A DNA stretch of 64,000 nucleotides. Origin: Acidianus brierleyi (GTDB lineage: Archaea > Thermoproteota > Thermoprotei_A > Sulfolobales > Sulfolobaceae). Location of the stretch: NCBI RefSeq assembly GCF_003201835.2, contig NZ_CP029289.2:682001-746000 (forward strand), written 5' to 3'. The position numbers and the translations under genes were made by a program. The notes below the pieces were generated by a model. The model did not search any database and was not told the DNA's origin. It worked only from the letters and a program-made list of their open reading frames with translations. Every line of letters begins with the position of its first letter. Position 1 is the stretch's first letter. This document shows positions 40,559 to 51,640 of the stretch, in pieces.

Positions 40559-40966
40559 TTGTCGAAAAGAGCAGAAAAAGGTAAAAATAATTTTTTAATG
40601 AATTGGACTTTTTCTATAGGATATTATCCTATTTTCCTAGATAAATATATTAAACACTTAGGAAAAGATTACTTTATGATAAACGTAGGTTTGTATTATA
40701 GGGTAAAAAAAGGTCATGAGGAAGATTTTGAGAAGGCATTTCAAGGGGTAATAAATTTCCTAAAAACTTTTCCTGGTTTTATTGACGCTAAGCTATATAA
40801 GAGAGTCGATGATCCACAAGAATACTTGATTTATAGTGAATGGGATTCACTTGATACTTTTAGAAGATTTATTTCTAGTAGAGAATACAAAGATACTACA
40901 GGATACGGAAAGAGTATATTAGAAGGCATGCCAAAACATAAGGTCTTACAAGAGATAAACACATAG
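40559..40966 (+). CDS. antibiotic biosynthesis monooxygenase (ABM)-like protein
   Basis: The open frame starts at TTG (40559), with a TATA-like ATTTAAAATAAT upstream. The conserved domain starts at ATG 40676 with MINVGLYYRVKKGHEEDFEKA (21 residues; key elements are the first strand and the basic KKG turn). It contains FPGFIDAKLYKRVDDP and YLIYSEWDSLDTFRRF, the ABM pattern of ferredoxin-like dimers that act on haem or quinones. The start is uncertain, so length is 97 or 135 residues. Confidence 0.65.
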   Translation: MSKRAEKGKNNFLMNWTFSIGYYPIFLDKYIKHLGKDYFMINVGLYYRVKKGHEEDFEKAFQGVINFLKTFPGFIDAKLYKRVDDPQEYLIYSEWDSLDTFRRFISSREYKDTTGYGKSILEGMPKHKVLQEINT

Positions 40967-41019
40967 TTAACTAAGTTAAAGTATTTATTGATTATTTTTA
41001 CATAATACAATTTAAATTT

Positions 41020-41922
41020 TTGTCTAAGAAGATAGTACTAATGAAGAATATTTATCAAATGATATTAATAACTAGACCTTGGGGTTTTATTTTACCGATA
41101 GTCTGTGTAAGTTTTTCTTTCTCTCTTGGATATTATATTTATAGAATATTTAATATTCAATTTTTCATTTTAACAATTTTGGGTACTGTTCTTTTTAATG
41201 CGTCAGTTGACGTTTTAAACGATTATTTTGATTATAAGAAAGGTTTAGATTCGGAAAATTCAGGCACAGTTAAATATAGACTTCATCCAATAGTCCAAGG
41301 AGTATTAACTTCTACTAATACACTATTATACGGACTTATTTTAGGGATGATAGGTATGGCAATAGCGATATATTTAACTTTATTTAGATTTTATGCAATA
41401 ATATTTGCCTTAATAGGCTTCTTTATGGTCTACGCTTATAATGGACCACCTTTTTCTTGTAAATATAAGGCTTTAGGAGAAATAGAAGTTTTTATAACAT
41501 ATTCATTTCTTATTATAGCAAGTTATTATATTACAACAAGTCATATTTCAATAATATCTTTCTTCGATTCCTTACCTCTAGCATCAATAATAACTGCAAT
41601 TCTTGTAGCCAATAATATGAGAGATGCCAATACTGATAAATTAAACAAAATAAAGACTTTAGCAACAATTTTTCCAGATAAAATAAAGAAGATTTATTTA
41701 TTCCTTTTGATAATTCTTCCTTATTCACTTATACCATTACTAATATTATTTGGATACTTACCTTATCTAGATATATTGATATTGCTTACGTTACCACTCT
41801 CTACCAAGATAGGAAAATATGTATACATAAATTTACCTATAGATTCTGATCCGCAAACAGCTAAAGTTCTAATAATATTTGGATTAACTTACGTATTCTT
41901 GACGCTTCTAAGTTCATTTTGA
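41020..41922 (+). CDS. UbiA/MenA-type prenyltransferase
   Basis: This 300-residue protein has about nine membrane helices (ATG at 41041 is an alternative start). It has two Asp-rich metal/diphosphate motifs, NDYFDYKKGLD and DANTDKLN, in the UbiA arrangement. The start TRPWGFILPIVCVSFSFSL fits MenA. It may attach a polyprenyl chain to the caldariellaquinone head group or to another aromatic. It ends on top of the convergent TPR gene by 34 bases. Confidence 0.8.
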   Translation: MSKKIVLMKNIYQMILITRPWGFILPIVCVSFSFSLGYYIYRIFNIQFFILTILGTVLFNASVDVLNDYFDYKKGLDSENSGTVKYRLHPIVQGVLTSTNTLLYGLILGMIGMAIAIYLTLFRFYAIIFALIGFFMVYAYNGPPFSCKYKALGEIEVFITYSFLIIASYYITTSHISIISFFDSLPLASIITAILVANNMRDANTDKLNKIKTLATIFPDKIKKIYLFLLIILPYSLIPLLILFGYLPYLDILILLTLPLSTKIGKYVYINLPIDSDPQTAKVLIIFGLTYVFLTLLSSF

Positions 41923-42443
41923 TTAATTTTAACTATTTTTTCTCTGAGCATTATTAAATCTTTGAAATTTTTAGCTTTTAATATATTATCTATTTCATTT
42001 AAAGCTTCAGTAACTAATCCGAGTTCCACCATATCCAATAACTTTGATTCAATAATCCAGACATTGTTAGGATCTTTTTCTATAGCCTTTTCATACTCTT
42101 TTATAGCCTCGTCATATTTTCCTTTTTCATCAAGAAAATTTCCCTTAAGATAGTGATACATTGAAAAATTTTTATAATCAATGATTGATGCTTTTTCAAG
42201 ACACTCTAATGCTTCGTCTATTTTTCCTAAATTAAAAAGTAGTAAGGCTTTCTTATAATGGAAATCTATTACATGAGGATCCAATTTAATAGCCTCATTA
42301 TATTCTTTCAATGCCTCTTCAGGATTTAATGTACTATATATTTCTCCAAGCATAAAGTGAGGCCACGGATCTAAGGGATTTATTTGTGAAAGCTTTCTTA
42401 ATTCCTCAACTTTTAGTCTAGTGCCTTGTGGTGATTCAACCAT
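41889..42443 (-). CDS. TPR-repeat protein
   Basis: This 184-residue protein has four or more tetratricopeptide repeats with clear W-x2-L-G-x2-Y and A-x-x-x-Y/F-x-x-A-x-x-x-x-P spacing, such as PWPHFMLGEIYSTLNPEEAL and YDEAIKEYEKAIEKDPNNVW. It is a protein-protein scaffold with no enzymatic domain. It is divergent from the hydrogenase operon, with about 130 bases between; both promoters lie there. Confidence 0.82.
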   Translation of the reverse strand: MVESPQGTRLKVEELRKLSQINPLDPWPHFMLGEIYSTLNPEEALKEYNEAIKLDPHVIDFHYKKALLLFNLGKIDEALECLEKASIIDYKNFSMYHYLKGNFLDEKGKYDEAIKEYEKAIEKDPNNVWIIESKLLDMVELGLVTEALNEIDNILKAKNFKDLIMLREKIVKINQNELRSVKNT

Positions 42444-42579
42444 TATTAAAGTATAATAGAACTTAACATATAAAAGTTCATTATTTTAATTAAGTTATGA
42501 CAATACTAACAGTGTTAATAAGAAAAAGGCCTTCTTTTCATAAAATTTACTTATTTTCTTGTTTTCGAGAAATAGTAGT

Positions 42580-43836
42580 ATGTCATTCAAAATTTCTAGA
42601 CGGGATTTTCTAAAGTTAGCGCTAACGGCTACTATGCTTGCAGCACCAGAATGGGATAAGGCAATAGGAAAAGCAGTAGACATGATAAAAAATGGTGACG
42701 TAAATATAGTATGGTTTGAAGCACAGGCATGTGAAGGAAATACAACAGCTATAATACAAGCTACAGATCCTACAGTAGTTCAAGTTCTTTTTGGAGCAAG
42801 TCCACTAATAGGACCTGGCAGCGTAAAAATATCTTTTTGGCCAAGTCTAATGCCACAACAAGGAGAACAAGCAATAGATATATTAAATGACGTAATTGCT
42901 GGGAAATATAATCCTTATGTACTAGTATTAGAAGGAAGTTTCCCTGATGAGAAAACTGCACAGCAATATAATTCTGGAGGATTTTGGGGAATGTTAGGTC
43001 CAAAGACTCTAAATGAATGGGTAGCAGAACTATTACCTAATGCAGTTGCAGTTCTATCAGTAGGAAATTGTGCATCCTATGGAGGGTTAATAGGCGATAA
43101 AGTATATCAACCACCGCCTAAATTCATAACGCCAACATGGTCTCCATCACCCACTGGTGCAGTTGGATTTTTCGACGATCCGTTAAGAGGATATAAAGGA
43201 CTGTTAAGCAGATTATATGAGGATAATTACTTAAATGGACAAGCCGGCGCAGCACCATTCTATACTTTCGTTAAGAATCCTAATTCTTACCTTGATATAA
43301 CTCCATCTCCTTCTGCTTCTGTGAAACCGGCAATAGCAGTGCCTGGTTGTCCAGCCAATGGAAACGGTATAATGAGGACATTAGCTAATTTAGTGCTATG
43401 GGCAGGAGGTTTAGCTCCATTACCAGAAGTTGATCAATACTGGAGACCGATGTACTTTTTCCAATATACAGTTCATGAACAATGTCCCAGAGCTGCATGG
43501 TATGCTGCAGGAGAATTTAGGACTCAGCCAGGTCAGCCTAACGCTGCATGCTTATTTGAGGTTGGATGTAAAGGTCCAGTATCTAATTGTCCGTGGAATA
43601 AATACGGTTGGGTTGGAGGTATAGGAGGGCCGACGAGAACTGGCGCAGTATGTATTGGATGTACTATGCCTGGTTTTTCTGATCTATACGAACCGTTCTA
43701 TAAGCCTTTACAGGTTCCAACCCCGTCTTCTACTCTAACAACTGCAGGATTAATAGGCGCAGGTATAGCGATCGGTGCTGCGGTAGGATTAGCTGAAAAG
43801 AAAATGGTACAAAAAGGAGGGTTGAGGTCGAAATAG
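42580..43836 (+). CDS. hynS: [NiFe] hydrogenase small subunit, Tat-exported (group 1g-like)
   Basis: Start ATG 42580 gives 418 residues with MSFKISRRDFLKLALTAT, a Tat signal with twin Arg. The proximal-cluster site is FEAQACEGNTT (the second Cys of CxxC is Asn), with SVGNCASYGG and VPGCPANG. The distal and medial clusters are complete: VHEQCPRAAWY, ACLFEVGCKGP, SNCPWNKYG and VCIGCTMPG. A C-terminal hydrophobic helix (LTTAGLIGAGIAIGAAVGLA) anchors it on the outer face. TTG at 42559 is an alternative start. It is the first gene of the operon that runs to 52529. Confidence 0.9.
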   Translation: MSFKISRRDFLKLALTATMLAAPEWDKAIGKAVDMIKNGDVNIVWFEAQACEGNTTAIIQATDPTVVQVLFGASPLIGPGSVKISFWPSLMPQQGEQAIDILNDVIAGKYNPYVLVLEGSFPDEKTAQQYNSGGFWGMLGPKTLNEWVAELLPNAVAVLSVGNCASYGGLIGDKVYQPPPKFITPTWSPSPTGAVGFFDDPLRGYKGLLSRLYEDNYLNGQAGAAPFYTFVKNPNSYLDITPSPSASVKPAIAVPGCPANGNGIMRTLANLVLWAGGLAPLPEVDQYWRPMYFFQYTVHEQCPRAAWYAAGEFRTQPGQPNAACLFEVGCKGPVSNCPWNKYGWVGGIGGPTRTGAVCIGCTMPGFSDLYEPFYKPLQVPTPSSTLTTAGLIGAGIAIGAAVGLAEKKMVQKGGLRSK

Positions 43837-43837
43837 C

Positions 43838-44656
43838 ATGCAGTTACCTTTTGGGGATTATTTAGTAGGCAATTCATTATATCCTTTAGCATTAGATTTG
43901 TTCATTCCTACAATAGTATTTTTCTTCTTTGGTGCATCATATAGAGTATTTAGATACTTTGCAGTTTATAAGAAACCGTTTATACCTTACGCTACGTCTG
44001 TTATGAGAGAAACGTCTTCAACAGAAAAAGTTAAGAAATTAGTTGATACTTTTGCTAACTCCAGTAAAGTGGGAATGAAAAGAAAACCAGTAACTACTGC
44101 CGCAGGTCTTCTTATGCACTTATCATTAATTGTTATAATATTTCTTCTAGCTCAGCATATGGTATTTTGGGCTTATTATATTCCTCCTTATAAAATTCTA
44201 TTTCCTTTTGCTATTCCTGAAAGTTCTGCAGATGGTGCATTAGCCTTTACATTAGCTACTTCGCCTTATACTTCCACATCATATCCTTTTGTTCATGATA
44301 TATGGGGACCTTTAACTATAATTCTGAACGGTCAATATATAACATATATCCTAATGATACTTTTAGGAATATATTTGGGTCATAAGTTTCATGCTTTAGC
44401 TGAAGGATTAACGTTAAGATCTGGGGATTGGTGGTTCTTCTTACTACTTTATATTGATATAATATTAGGATTCTTAGCAACTTCCCATATACCTAATAGT
44501 GTAGTATATTACGATGATTTACTAGGAGCCCATATAATAGTCGCAGAGGTTTTAATAGCCACATTACCCTTCACTAGAGGTTTTCATATGTTTGAATTCT
44601 ATCTTGGTAAAGTTAGGGAATGGTATTTTATGACATATAGAAGAGGTGAAAAATAA
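43838..44656 (+). CDS. isp1: Isp1, cytochrome b-type hydrogenase subunit
   Basis: This 272-residue protein has five to six membrane helices with several His: LLMHLSLIVIIFLLAQHMVF, GHKFHALAEG and TSHIPNSV, plausible haem b ligands. Isp1-type proteins occur between small and large hydrogenase subunits in sulfur-reducing archaea and bacteria and are thought to pass electrons to quinone with Isp2. A GAGGT ribosome site precedes the ATG. It starts two bases after the small-subunit stop. Confidence 0.82.
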   Translation: MQLPFGDYLVGNSLYPLALDLFIPTIVFFFFGASYRVFRYFAVYKKPFIPYATSVMRETSSTEKVKKLVDTFANSSKVGMKRKPVTTAAGLLMHLSLIVIIFLLAQHMVFWAYYIPPYKILFPFAIPESSADGALAFTLATSPYTSTSYPFVHDIWGPLTIILNGQYITYILMILLGIYLGHKFHALAEGLTLRSGDWWFFLLLYIDIILGFLATSHIPNSVVYYDDLLGAHIIVAEVLIATLPFTRGFHMFEFYLGKVREWYFMTYRRGEK

Positions 44657-46017
44657 TGGCAATAGCAGAAACTAAAGTAGATATGGAAGCATTAAATAAG
44701 GCAATAGACGAAGTATTTTATGGCCAGCTAGACTCTACTATGCTTTATTATTTCCAATCATGTGTTAATTGTAAGGCCTGCGAAGCAGCTTGTCCATTTA
44801 CTCCAACATCATTACATTATTCTCCCGTAAATAAAGCAGAAGTATCTAGAGAACTTTATAGATATAGATTTAGTGTATGGGGAAAGACTATAGGCAGATT
44901 CATAGGTGGAAGTAAAAAGTATCTTTCTCTAGAAGAAGCAGAAACTATGGTAGATTACGTGTGGCATTGTACTAATTGTGGAGCATGTATGTTTGTCTGC
45001 CCAATGGCAATTGATAGCGGAGCTATGATAGATCTACTTAAGCAGGTTGCGTTTAAAGCCGGAATGGTACCTAAAATTTATAGGGATATAGCAGATTTAG
45101 AGATTTCTGGAAAATACTGGGAAATAGATTTCTTTAAGAATTCATGGAATTCTTTAATTTCAAAAATTAAAGACGCTATAGGGAAAGAAGTACCTTTAGA
45201 TAAGAAAGGAAGCGAAGTGTTATTTTATACCAGCATTTATGAAGCATTAGCTTATCCTGATGTTTTAGTAAAAGTGGCAAAAATTCTCGATATGCTTAAT
45301 AAAGACTGGACATTTATGTCAAAACCGCTTGGAATAAGACCTCCAATTGGATTAGTAATAGGAGATAAGGAAGGAGCTGCAGAAGTTATGCAAAGAGTTT
45401 ATTCGTACTTTACTGATATTTCTCCAAAATATGTTATGTTAACTGCAGGAGGTTTTGAATATCCTTCCCTAAGGTATACTATGCACGAAACATTTAAAGT
45501 GAAACCTAAATACGAAGTTGTTCATGTAACAGAACTTTTAGCAAAATGGTACGAAAATAAGGAGTTTGAGATAGAACCATTAGATGAGACTATAACGTGG
45601 CACGATCCATGTCAGTTAGGCAGAAGGGGAGGAGTTTTTGAAGCACCTAGAGTTCTCATGAAAGCTTTATCTAAAAAATTCAAGGAGTTACCTAGTCATG
45701 GCGTAAATAGTTTTTGCTGTAGTAGAGGAGGTGGTGGATGCGGAGTTCCTTCTATGGTTGAAAATATGGCAAAAACATTAGGTATTCCTGTAAGTGATGA
45801 CGATAAGAAGTTCCTAGATAGCACATTAGAACCACTAATAAAAGCTGGTAAGATTAAAGTAAATGAAATCAATAAGATAAAGGCTAAAGAAGTTCTTACT
45901 GGATGTCCAGTCTGCATAGAAAGTATAGGTTTCTCAATAGATTACTATCATGCTAGTTCGAAAGTTAATCATATAGTAGATATATTAGCTGATAGAATAA
46001 AGGTGAATAAAAAATGA
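44656..46017 (+). CDS. isp2: Isp2, HdrD-like iron-sulfur protein
   Basis: This 453-residue protein has two [4Fe-4S] sites at the N-terminus, CVNCKACEAACPF and CTNCGACMFVCPM. Two CCG-type domains follow, with HDPCQLGRRGG...FCCSRGGGGCG and LTGCPVCIESIGF, the architecture of HdrD and of Isp2. It is cytoplasmic and probably bound to Isp1. It overlaps isp1 by one base and has a GAGGTGA site before the ATG. It would transfer electrons from the hydrogenase to quinone or a disulfide-type acceptor. Confidence 0.88.
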   Translation: MAIAETKVDMEALNKAIDEVFYGQLDSTMLYYFQSCVNCKACEAACPFTPTSLHYSPVNKAEVSRELYRYRFSVWGKTIGRFIGGSKKYLSLEEAETMVDYVWHCTNCGACMFVCPMAIDSGAMIDLLKQVAFKAGMVPKIYRDIADLEISGKYWEIDFFKNSWNSLISKIKDAIGKEVPLDKKGSEVLFYTSIYEALAYPDVLVKVAKILDMLNKDWTFMSKPLGIRPPIGLVIGDKEGAAEVMQRVYSYFTDISPKYVMLTAGGFEYPSLRYTMHETFKVKPKYEVVHVTELLAKWYENKEFEIEPLDETITWHDPCQLGRRGGVFEAPRVLMKALSKKFKELPSHGVNSFCCSRGGGGCGVPSMVENMAKTLGIPVSDDDKKFLDSTLEPLIKAGKIKVNEINKIKAKEVLTGCPVCIESIGFSIDYYHASSKVNHIVDILADRIKVNKK

Positions 46018-46072
46018 AAGTTAATTATGTTTTTTATTTTATCTTAATTAATAATATAAAAGGTGAAAATAT

Positions 46073-47958
<1,886 letters not shown>

Positions 47959-47962
<4 letters not shown>

Positions 47963-48282
47963 CATGCCTTAAGGTGAAATCTAAAGAAATCCCTAAAAAC
48001 TCCATGGTAGAGTTTTATTTTCCTGCGGAAAGACCTTGGGAAAGGAAACCCGTTCTTTTAATAAATTTTGATGAAGAAATTTATGCACTAGAAGCATTCT
48101 GCACTCATAATGGATTATCATTAGAAGATGGATTTCTGACTGAGGATGGAAGAATTGTTTGCCCATGGCACGGTTCAGTATTTGATGTTAAAACTGGGAA
48201 AGTACTTGATGGACCTGCAAAAAGAGATCTTAAGAAGTATAATGTTAAAATTGAAGGAGAAGAGGTGATAGTAAGTGAGTGA
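47959..48282 (+). CDS. Rieske-type ferredoxin of the hydrogenase operon
   Basis: This 107-residue protein has Rieske cluster motifs CTHNGLSLEDG and CPWHGSVFD (CxH...CxxH) and is soluble, with no membrane anchor. It starts in an ATGA overlap with the hynL stop and overlaps the next gene by 8 bases. Rieske proteins are not standard parts of archaeal hydrogenases. It may carry electrons during maturation or protect against O2; its role is unproven. Confidence 0.85.
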
Positions 48283-48910
48283 AATCTCGGCTTCGGGTTT
48301 TACTGGAGTATTTACAGTTAGATCTTTTTCAGATCCTGATTTGTATGCTTTTGCGGGTAGATTAGCCGGTTTAGGTTATTCAGTAGCTCAAATAAAGTTG
48401 AGTGGATCTACTGGATACATATATATTCCTTTAGATGAAAGCGGAGCCTTTGCTAAGAAGAATCTGGGAGAAATATTTTACCAACCAAGAACGTTTACTG
48501 TAGTGTCAGACGATTTAGGTAATTTTCAATTAGCTTCAGGAGAAATGATGAGAGCTTTAAAAGAGAGCGGTTCCAGTAGTATAGATTATGCAGAATTGTC
48601 TATAAGCTATGAAAGAGTTCTAACTTTACATAGGACTTCTTTTGAAGGTTGGGACTTGAGAGGTTTTACAATATCGAGAAACCTATTAAACTCAAAGGAT
48701 TATGAACAGATTTCTATATCCAAAGTTAATGATGATCTATCGAGATACCTAATTACTATATATAACAGGGGAGATTACGAGACTATAGCTAAGATAGTAT
48801 CAATGCTTAGACCTAAAATGGACGAAACTATAGATTTTTTGGATAAATATATAAAAAATCTTTTTAAAGTAGAAGGAGAAATTAAAGGTGAAAGTTATGG
48901 ATCTACCTAA
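48275..48910 (+). CDS. unknown hydrogenase-operon protein
   Basis: This 211-residue acidic protein starts at GTG 48275 in an overlap with the Rieske gene. It has a beta-rich first half (GVFTVRSFSDPDLYAFAG and STGYIYIPLDESG) and a helical end (KIVSMLRPKMDETIDFLDKY). It has no Cys cluster, membrane helix or signal. I recognise no family. Position between structural and maturation genes suggests an accessory or assembly role, in the manner of HoxV/HypX-type scaffold proteins, without sequence proof. Confidence 0.5.
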   Translation: MSEISASGFTGVFTVRSFSDPDLYAFAGRLAGLGYSVAQIKLSGSTGYIYIPLDESGAFAKKNLGEIFYQPRTFTVVSDDLGNFQLASGEMMRALKESGSSSIDYAELSISYERVLTLHRTSFEGWDLRGFTISRNLLNSKDYEQISISKVNDDLSRYLITIYNRGDYETIAKIVSMLRPKMDETIDFLDKYIKNLFKVEGEIKGESYGST

Positions 48911-50084
48911 ACAGATTGAATTAATTTTCAGAGAGAATTCTCCTTTAGCTACAAAATTATCTGAAGAAATCACTAAATTAGCTCCCAAAGTTACAGAAAA
49001 AACCGGATTAGAAAAAATAAAGGTTATGAATTTCTGCGGCTCTCACGAATGGACTACTACACATTACGGATTAAGATCTTTGATGCCAAGAGAGGTAGAA
49101 TTAATTCCTGGTCCAGGTTGTCCAGTCTGTGTTACTCCATCAAGTGATATTGAAAATGTAATAAAATTAGCAATGGATGGCTATAGAGTTTACACTTTTG
49201 GCGACGTATTTAAATTACCTACAGTAAATCATTATAAGAAAGATCAAATAGGTAGCCTAGCTATGGCTAAAGCTGCTGGTGCAGACGTTAGAATTGCGTA
49301 TAGTTTTGTTGATGCTATAGAAGATGCTAAAAAAGACAATAAACCGTCAGTATTCTTTGGAGTAGGTTTTGAAACTACTATTCCTAGCTACGCAGTTCTA
49401 TTTGCTAAAGAAAAAATACCTAAGAACGTAATGTTTTACTCTGCTACAAAATTAACAGCTCCTGCAGCTGAATATGCAGTAAAAATACATAAGGCAAGCA
49501 AGAGAAGTCCTGTCTCTGGAGTTATAGGTCCTGGTCACGTTTCGACAATTATAGGAGCAATAGGTTGGGATTTCTTTCCAAAAGAATATAAGATACCTGC
49601 AGTAGTAACAGGATTTGAACCAATAGATGTATTAACTGGAATTTTAACAATTCTAAAAGATCTTTATACTGGTGACATAAAATATACTAACCTAGAATAT
49701 AAAAGAGTTGTGAAACCAGAAGGAAATCTTTATGCTCAAGAAGAAATTAGGGAAGTATTTGACGTTGTTGACGCAATATGGAGAGGAATAGGTGCGATTC
49801 CTAAGAGTGGATTGGATTTGAATGAGAAATATTCAGAGTACAATGCTAGACTTCAATTAGGATTGAAAGAAAAACCATGGGATTACGATCTTCCTCCTGG
49901 ATGCAAATGTAATGAAGTCACATTAGGCACTGCATATCCAGACGAATGTCCATTATTTATGAAGGCATGTACTCCTGCTAGACCTTGGGGACCTTGTATG
50001 GTATCAATGGAAGGAGCATGTGCGGTATGGGCAAGATTTGGATCTTCCCAGAAAGTTTTGGATGCATTAAAAGAGGTGAAATAG
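48897..50084 (+). CDS. hypD: HypD, CN/CO ligand assembly
   Basis: I prefer ATG 48897 (395 residues). An AGGTGA site at 48886-48891 precedes it, and the GTG at 48888 lies inside that site. Motifs are NFCGSHEWTTTHYGLRSLMP, GPGCPVCVTPSSDIE and FGVGFETTIPSYAV. The C-terminal PPGCKCNEVTLGTAYPDECP and PFMKACTPARPWGP-like residues supply the [4Fe-4S] ligands. HypD with HypC builds the Fe(CN)2CO unit for the large subunit. Confidence 0.92.
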   Translation: MDLPKQIELIFRENSPLATKLSEEITKLAPKVTEKTGLEKIKVMNFCGSHEWTTTHYGLRSLMPREVELIPGPGCPVCVTPSSDIENVIKLAMDGYRVYTFGDVFKLPTVNHYKKDQIGSLAMAKAAGADVRIAYSFVDAIEDAKKDNKPSVFFGVGFETTIPSYAVLFAKEKIPKNVMFYSATKLTAPAAEYAVKIHKASKRSPVSGVIGPGHVSTIIGAIGWDFFPKEYKIPAVVTGFEPIDVLTGILTILKDLYTGDIKYTNLEYKRVVKPEGNLYAQEEIREVFDVVDAIWRGIGAIPKSGLDLNEKYSEYNARLQLGLKEKPWDYDLPPGCKCNEVTLGTAYPDECPLFMKACTPARPWGPCMVSMEGACAVWARFGSSQKVLDALKEVK

Positions 50085-50085
50085 C

Positions 50086-50397
50086 ATGTGTTGGGCAGTT
50101 CCAGCTAAAGTTATTTCAATAGATTCTGACGTTATGGCAACTGTAGATTTAGGAGGAAATACATTAAAGAAGGTTGCTATAGGAGTAGACAATCTAAACA
50201 AAGGAGATTACGTAATGGTTCACGCTGGTGTGATAATAGCTAAGTTAAGTAAAGAAGAGGTCATAGAAAATATAAAATTTATAGCAGAACAAATTAAAGA
50301 AACTGCAGAAATAGAAGGAGATAATCCGGATGAGGCAGTAAAATCTTTCATGGATTCTGTTTCGGGTATTCTAAAAGACGTTGGAAGTGAGAGTTAA
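50086..50397 (+). CDS. hypC: HypC, hydrogenase assembly chaperone
   Basis: This 103-residue protein starts MCWAVPAKVISID, the conserved MCxAxP motif whose Cys2 binds the iron fragment. MVHAGVIIAKLSKEEV is also typical. A long acidic C-terminal helix extends past the usual length of about 80 residues. A GAGGTGA site lies before the ATG, one base after hypD. Confidence 0.92.
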   Translation: MCWAVPAKVISIDSDVMATVDLGGNTLKKVAIGVDNLNKGDYVMVHAGVIIAKLSKEEVIENIKFIAEQIKETAEIEGDNPDEAVKSFMDSVSGILKDVGSES

Positions 50398-51413
50398 TGG
50401 ACAGAATTTTAATATCTCATGGTAATGGCGGTAAAGATACACAGAACATTTTACAAAAATACATATTTTCAAAATTACCTGAAGATTTGAAAAAAACTAA
50501 CAATGGTTTAGGTTTGGATTACCCAGATGACGGTGCAGTAATTAGTTCTGGAGATAAAATTATAGTTTCCACTGATTCCCATACAATAGATCCTTATTTC
50601 TTTCCTGGAGGAAGCATAGGAAAACTAGCAGTTTCTGGGACTATAAACGACGTTATAATGATGGGAGGAAAACCTATAGCAATATTAGATTCTATAATAG
50701 TAGCAGAAGGTTTTCCTTTAGACGATTTAGATAAAATAACTACTGATATGATATCCATACTGAAAGAGTTTAACATTTCATTAATAGGTGGAGATTTCAA
50801 AGTTATCCCTTCAGATTCTATGAAAGGAATTGCTATAAATACTGTAGGAATTGGAGTAAGTAAAAATCCTATAATAGACAGAGTAAGTGAGGGGGATTCC
50901 ATAATAGTTACTGGGCCTATAGGAGTTCATGGTTCAGTAATAGCTGCATTACAATATGGTATTGAAACTCAGCTTAAAAGCGACGTTAAGCCATTAATGA
51001 AACTTCTGGAAATATTTGATAAATTTCAAGGAGATATTCACGCCGCTAGAGATCCTACTAGAGGAGGATTAGCAGCTACTTTGAACGAATGGGTTCAATT
51101 ATCTGGCAAAATGATAAGTATAGATGAGAAAGATATACCAATTCCTGATGAGGTTAAATCTATAACAGAAGTAACGGGATTAGATCCTTTAGTTCTAGCT
51201 AACGAGGGCGTTGCAGTACTTTCAGTATCTTCAGATAAAGCAGAAAATATTGTTGAAGAGTTAAAAAAATTGGGCTTCGAGCCTAGCATCATAGGTAAGG
51301 TTATTGAGCCTAAAAATAAGGATAATAAAGGTTTAGTAATTATAAGGACAGAGGTAGGAGGAGCTAAAATTCTTGAAATGCCTTCTGGTGACATAGTACC
51401 AAGAATATGTTAG
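50397..51413 (+). CDS. hypE: HypE, carbamoyl-dehydratase of cyanide synthesis
   Basis: This 338-residue protein of the PurM/AIR-synthase fold has LISHGNGGKDTQN, then DDGAVISSGDKIIVSTDSH and AARDPTRGGLAATLNEW. It ends in VPRIC, where the last Cys carries the thiocarbamate that becomes thiocyanate. The start ATG overlaps the hypC stop. HypF, which makes the carbamoyl adenylate, is not in the window. Confidence 0.92.
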   Translation: MDRILISHGNGGKDTQNILQKYIFSKLPEDLKKTNNGLGLDYPDDGAVISSGDKIIVSTDSHTIDPYFFPGGSIGKLAVSGTINDVIMMGGKPIAILDSIIVAEGFPLDDLDKITTDMISILKEFNISLIGGDFKVIPSDSMKGIAINTVGIGVSKNPIIDRVSEGDSIIVTGPIGVHGSVIAALQYGIETQLKSDVKPLMKLLEIFDKFQGDIHAARDPTRGGLAATLNEWVQLSGKMISIDEKDIPIPDEVKSITEVTGLDPLVLANEGVAVLSVSSDKAENIVEELKKLGFEPSIIGKVIEPKNKDNKGLVIIRTEVGGAKILEMPSGDIVPRIC

Positions 51414-51424
51414 AGGCGATAAAT

Positions 51425-51640
51425 ATGAGTTCAATTTTAGATATAATTCAAGAAATACTAGCTCTTAAGGATACAATAAAAAACGAAATCCAGAAACCAT
51501 TAAAACAAGAATTGCTAAGCCCATTATATGAAATAAAAACTACTAAAGAAGATATTAACTTAGACGAATTATTGAAAAAATATGACGCAAAAGACGTTGT
51601 TGACTTAGTAAATAAGATAAGAAAAAGTATGGTGAAATGA
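51425..51640 (+). CDS. small helical protein in the hydrogenase operon
   Basis: ATG 51425 is preferred over 51407 because GAGGCGAT precedes it at a ribosome-site distance; this gives 71 residues. The sequence is nearly all helix with charged heptads (ILALKDTIKNEIQKP, LLKKYDAKDVVDLVNKIRK). It has no cysteine. I recognise no family. Four-base overlap with the next gene implies coupled expression; it may be an assembly chaperone or a protease partner. Confidence 0.55.
   Translation: MSSILDIIQEILALKDTIKNEIQKPLKQELLSPLYEIKTTKEDINLDELLKKYDAKDVVDLVNKIRKSMVK

Noticed and set aside
48888..48896. GTG start for hypD
   Set aside because: The GTG is itself within the AGGTGA ribosome site that serves the ATG at 48897.
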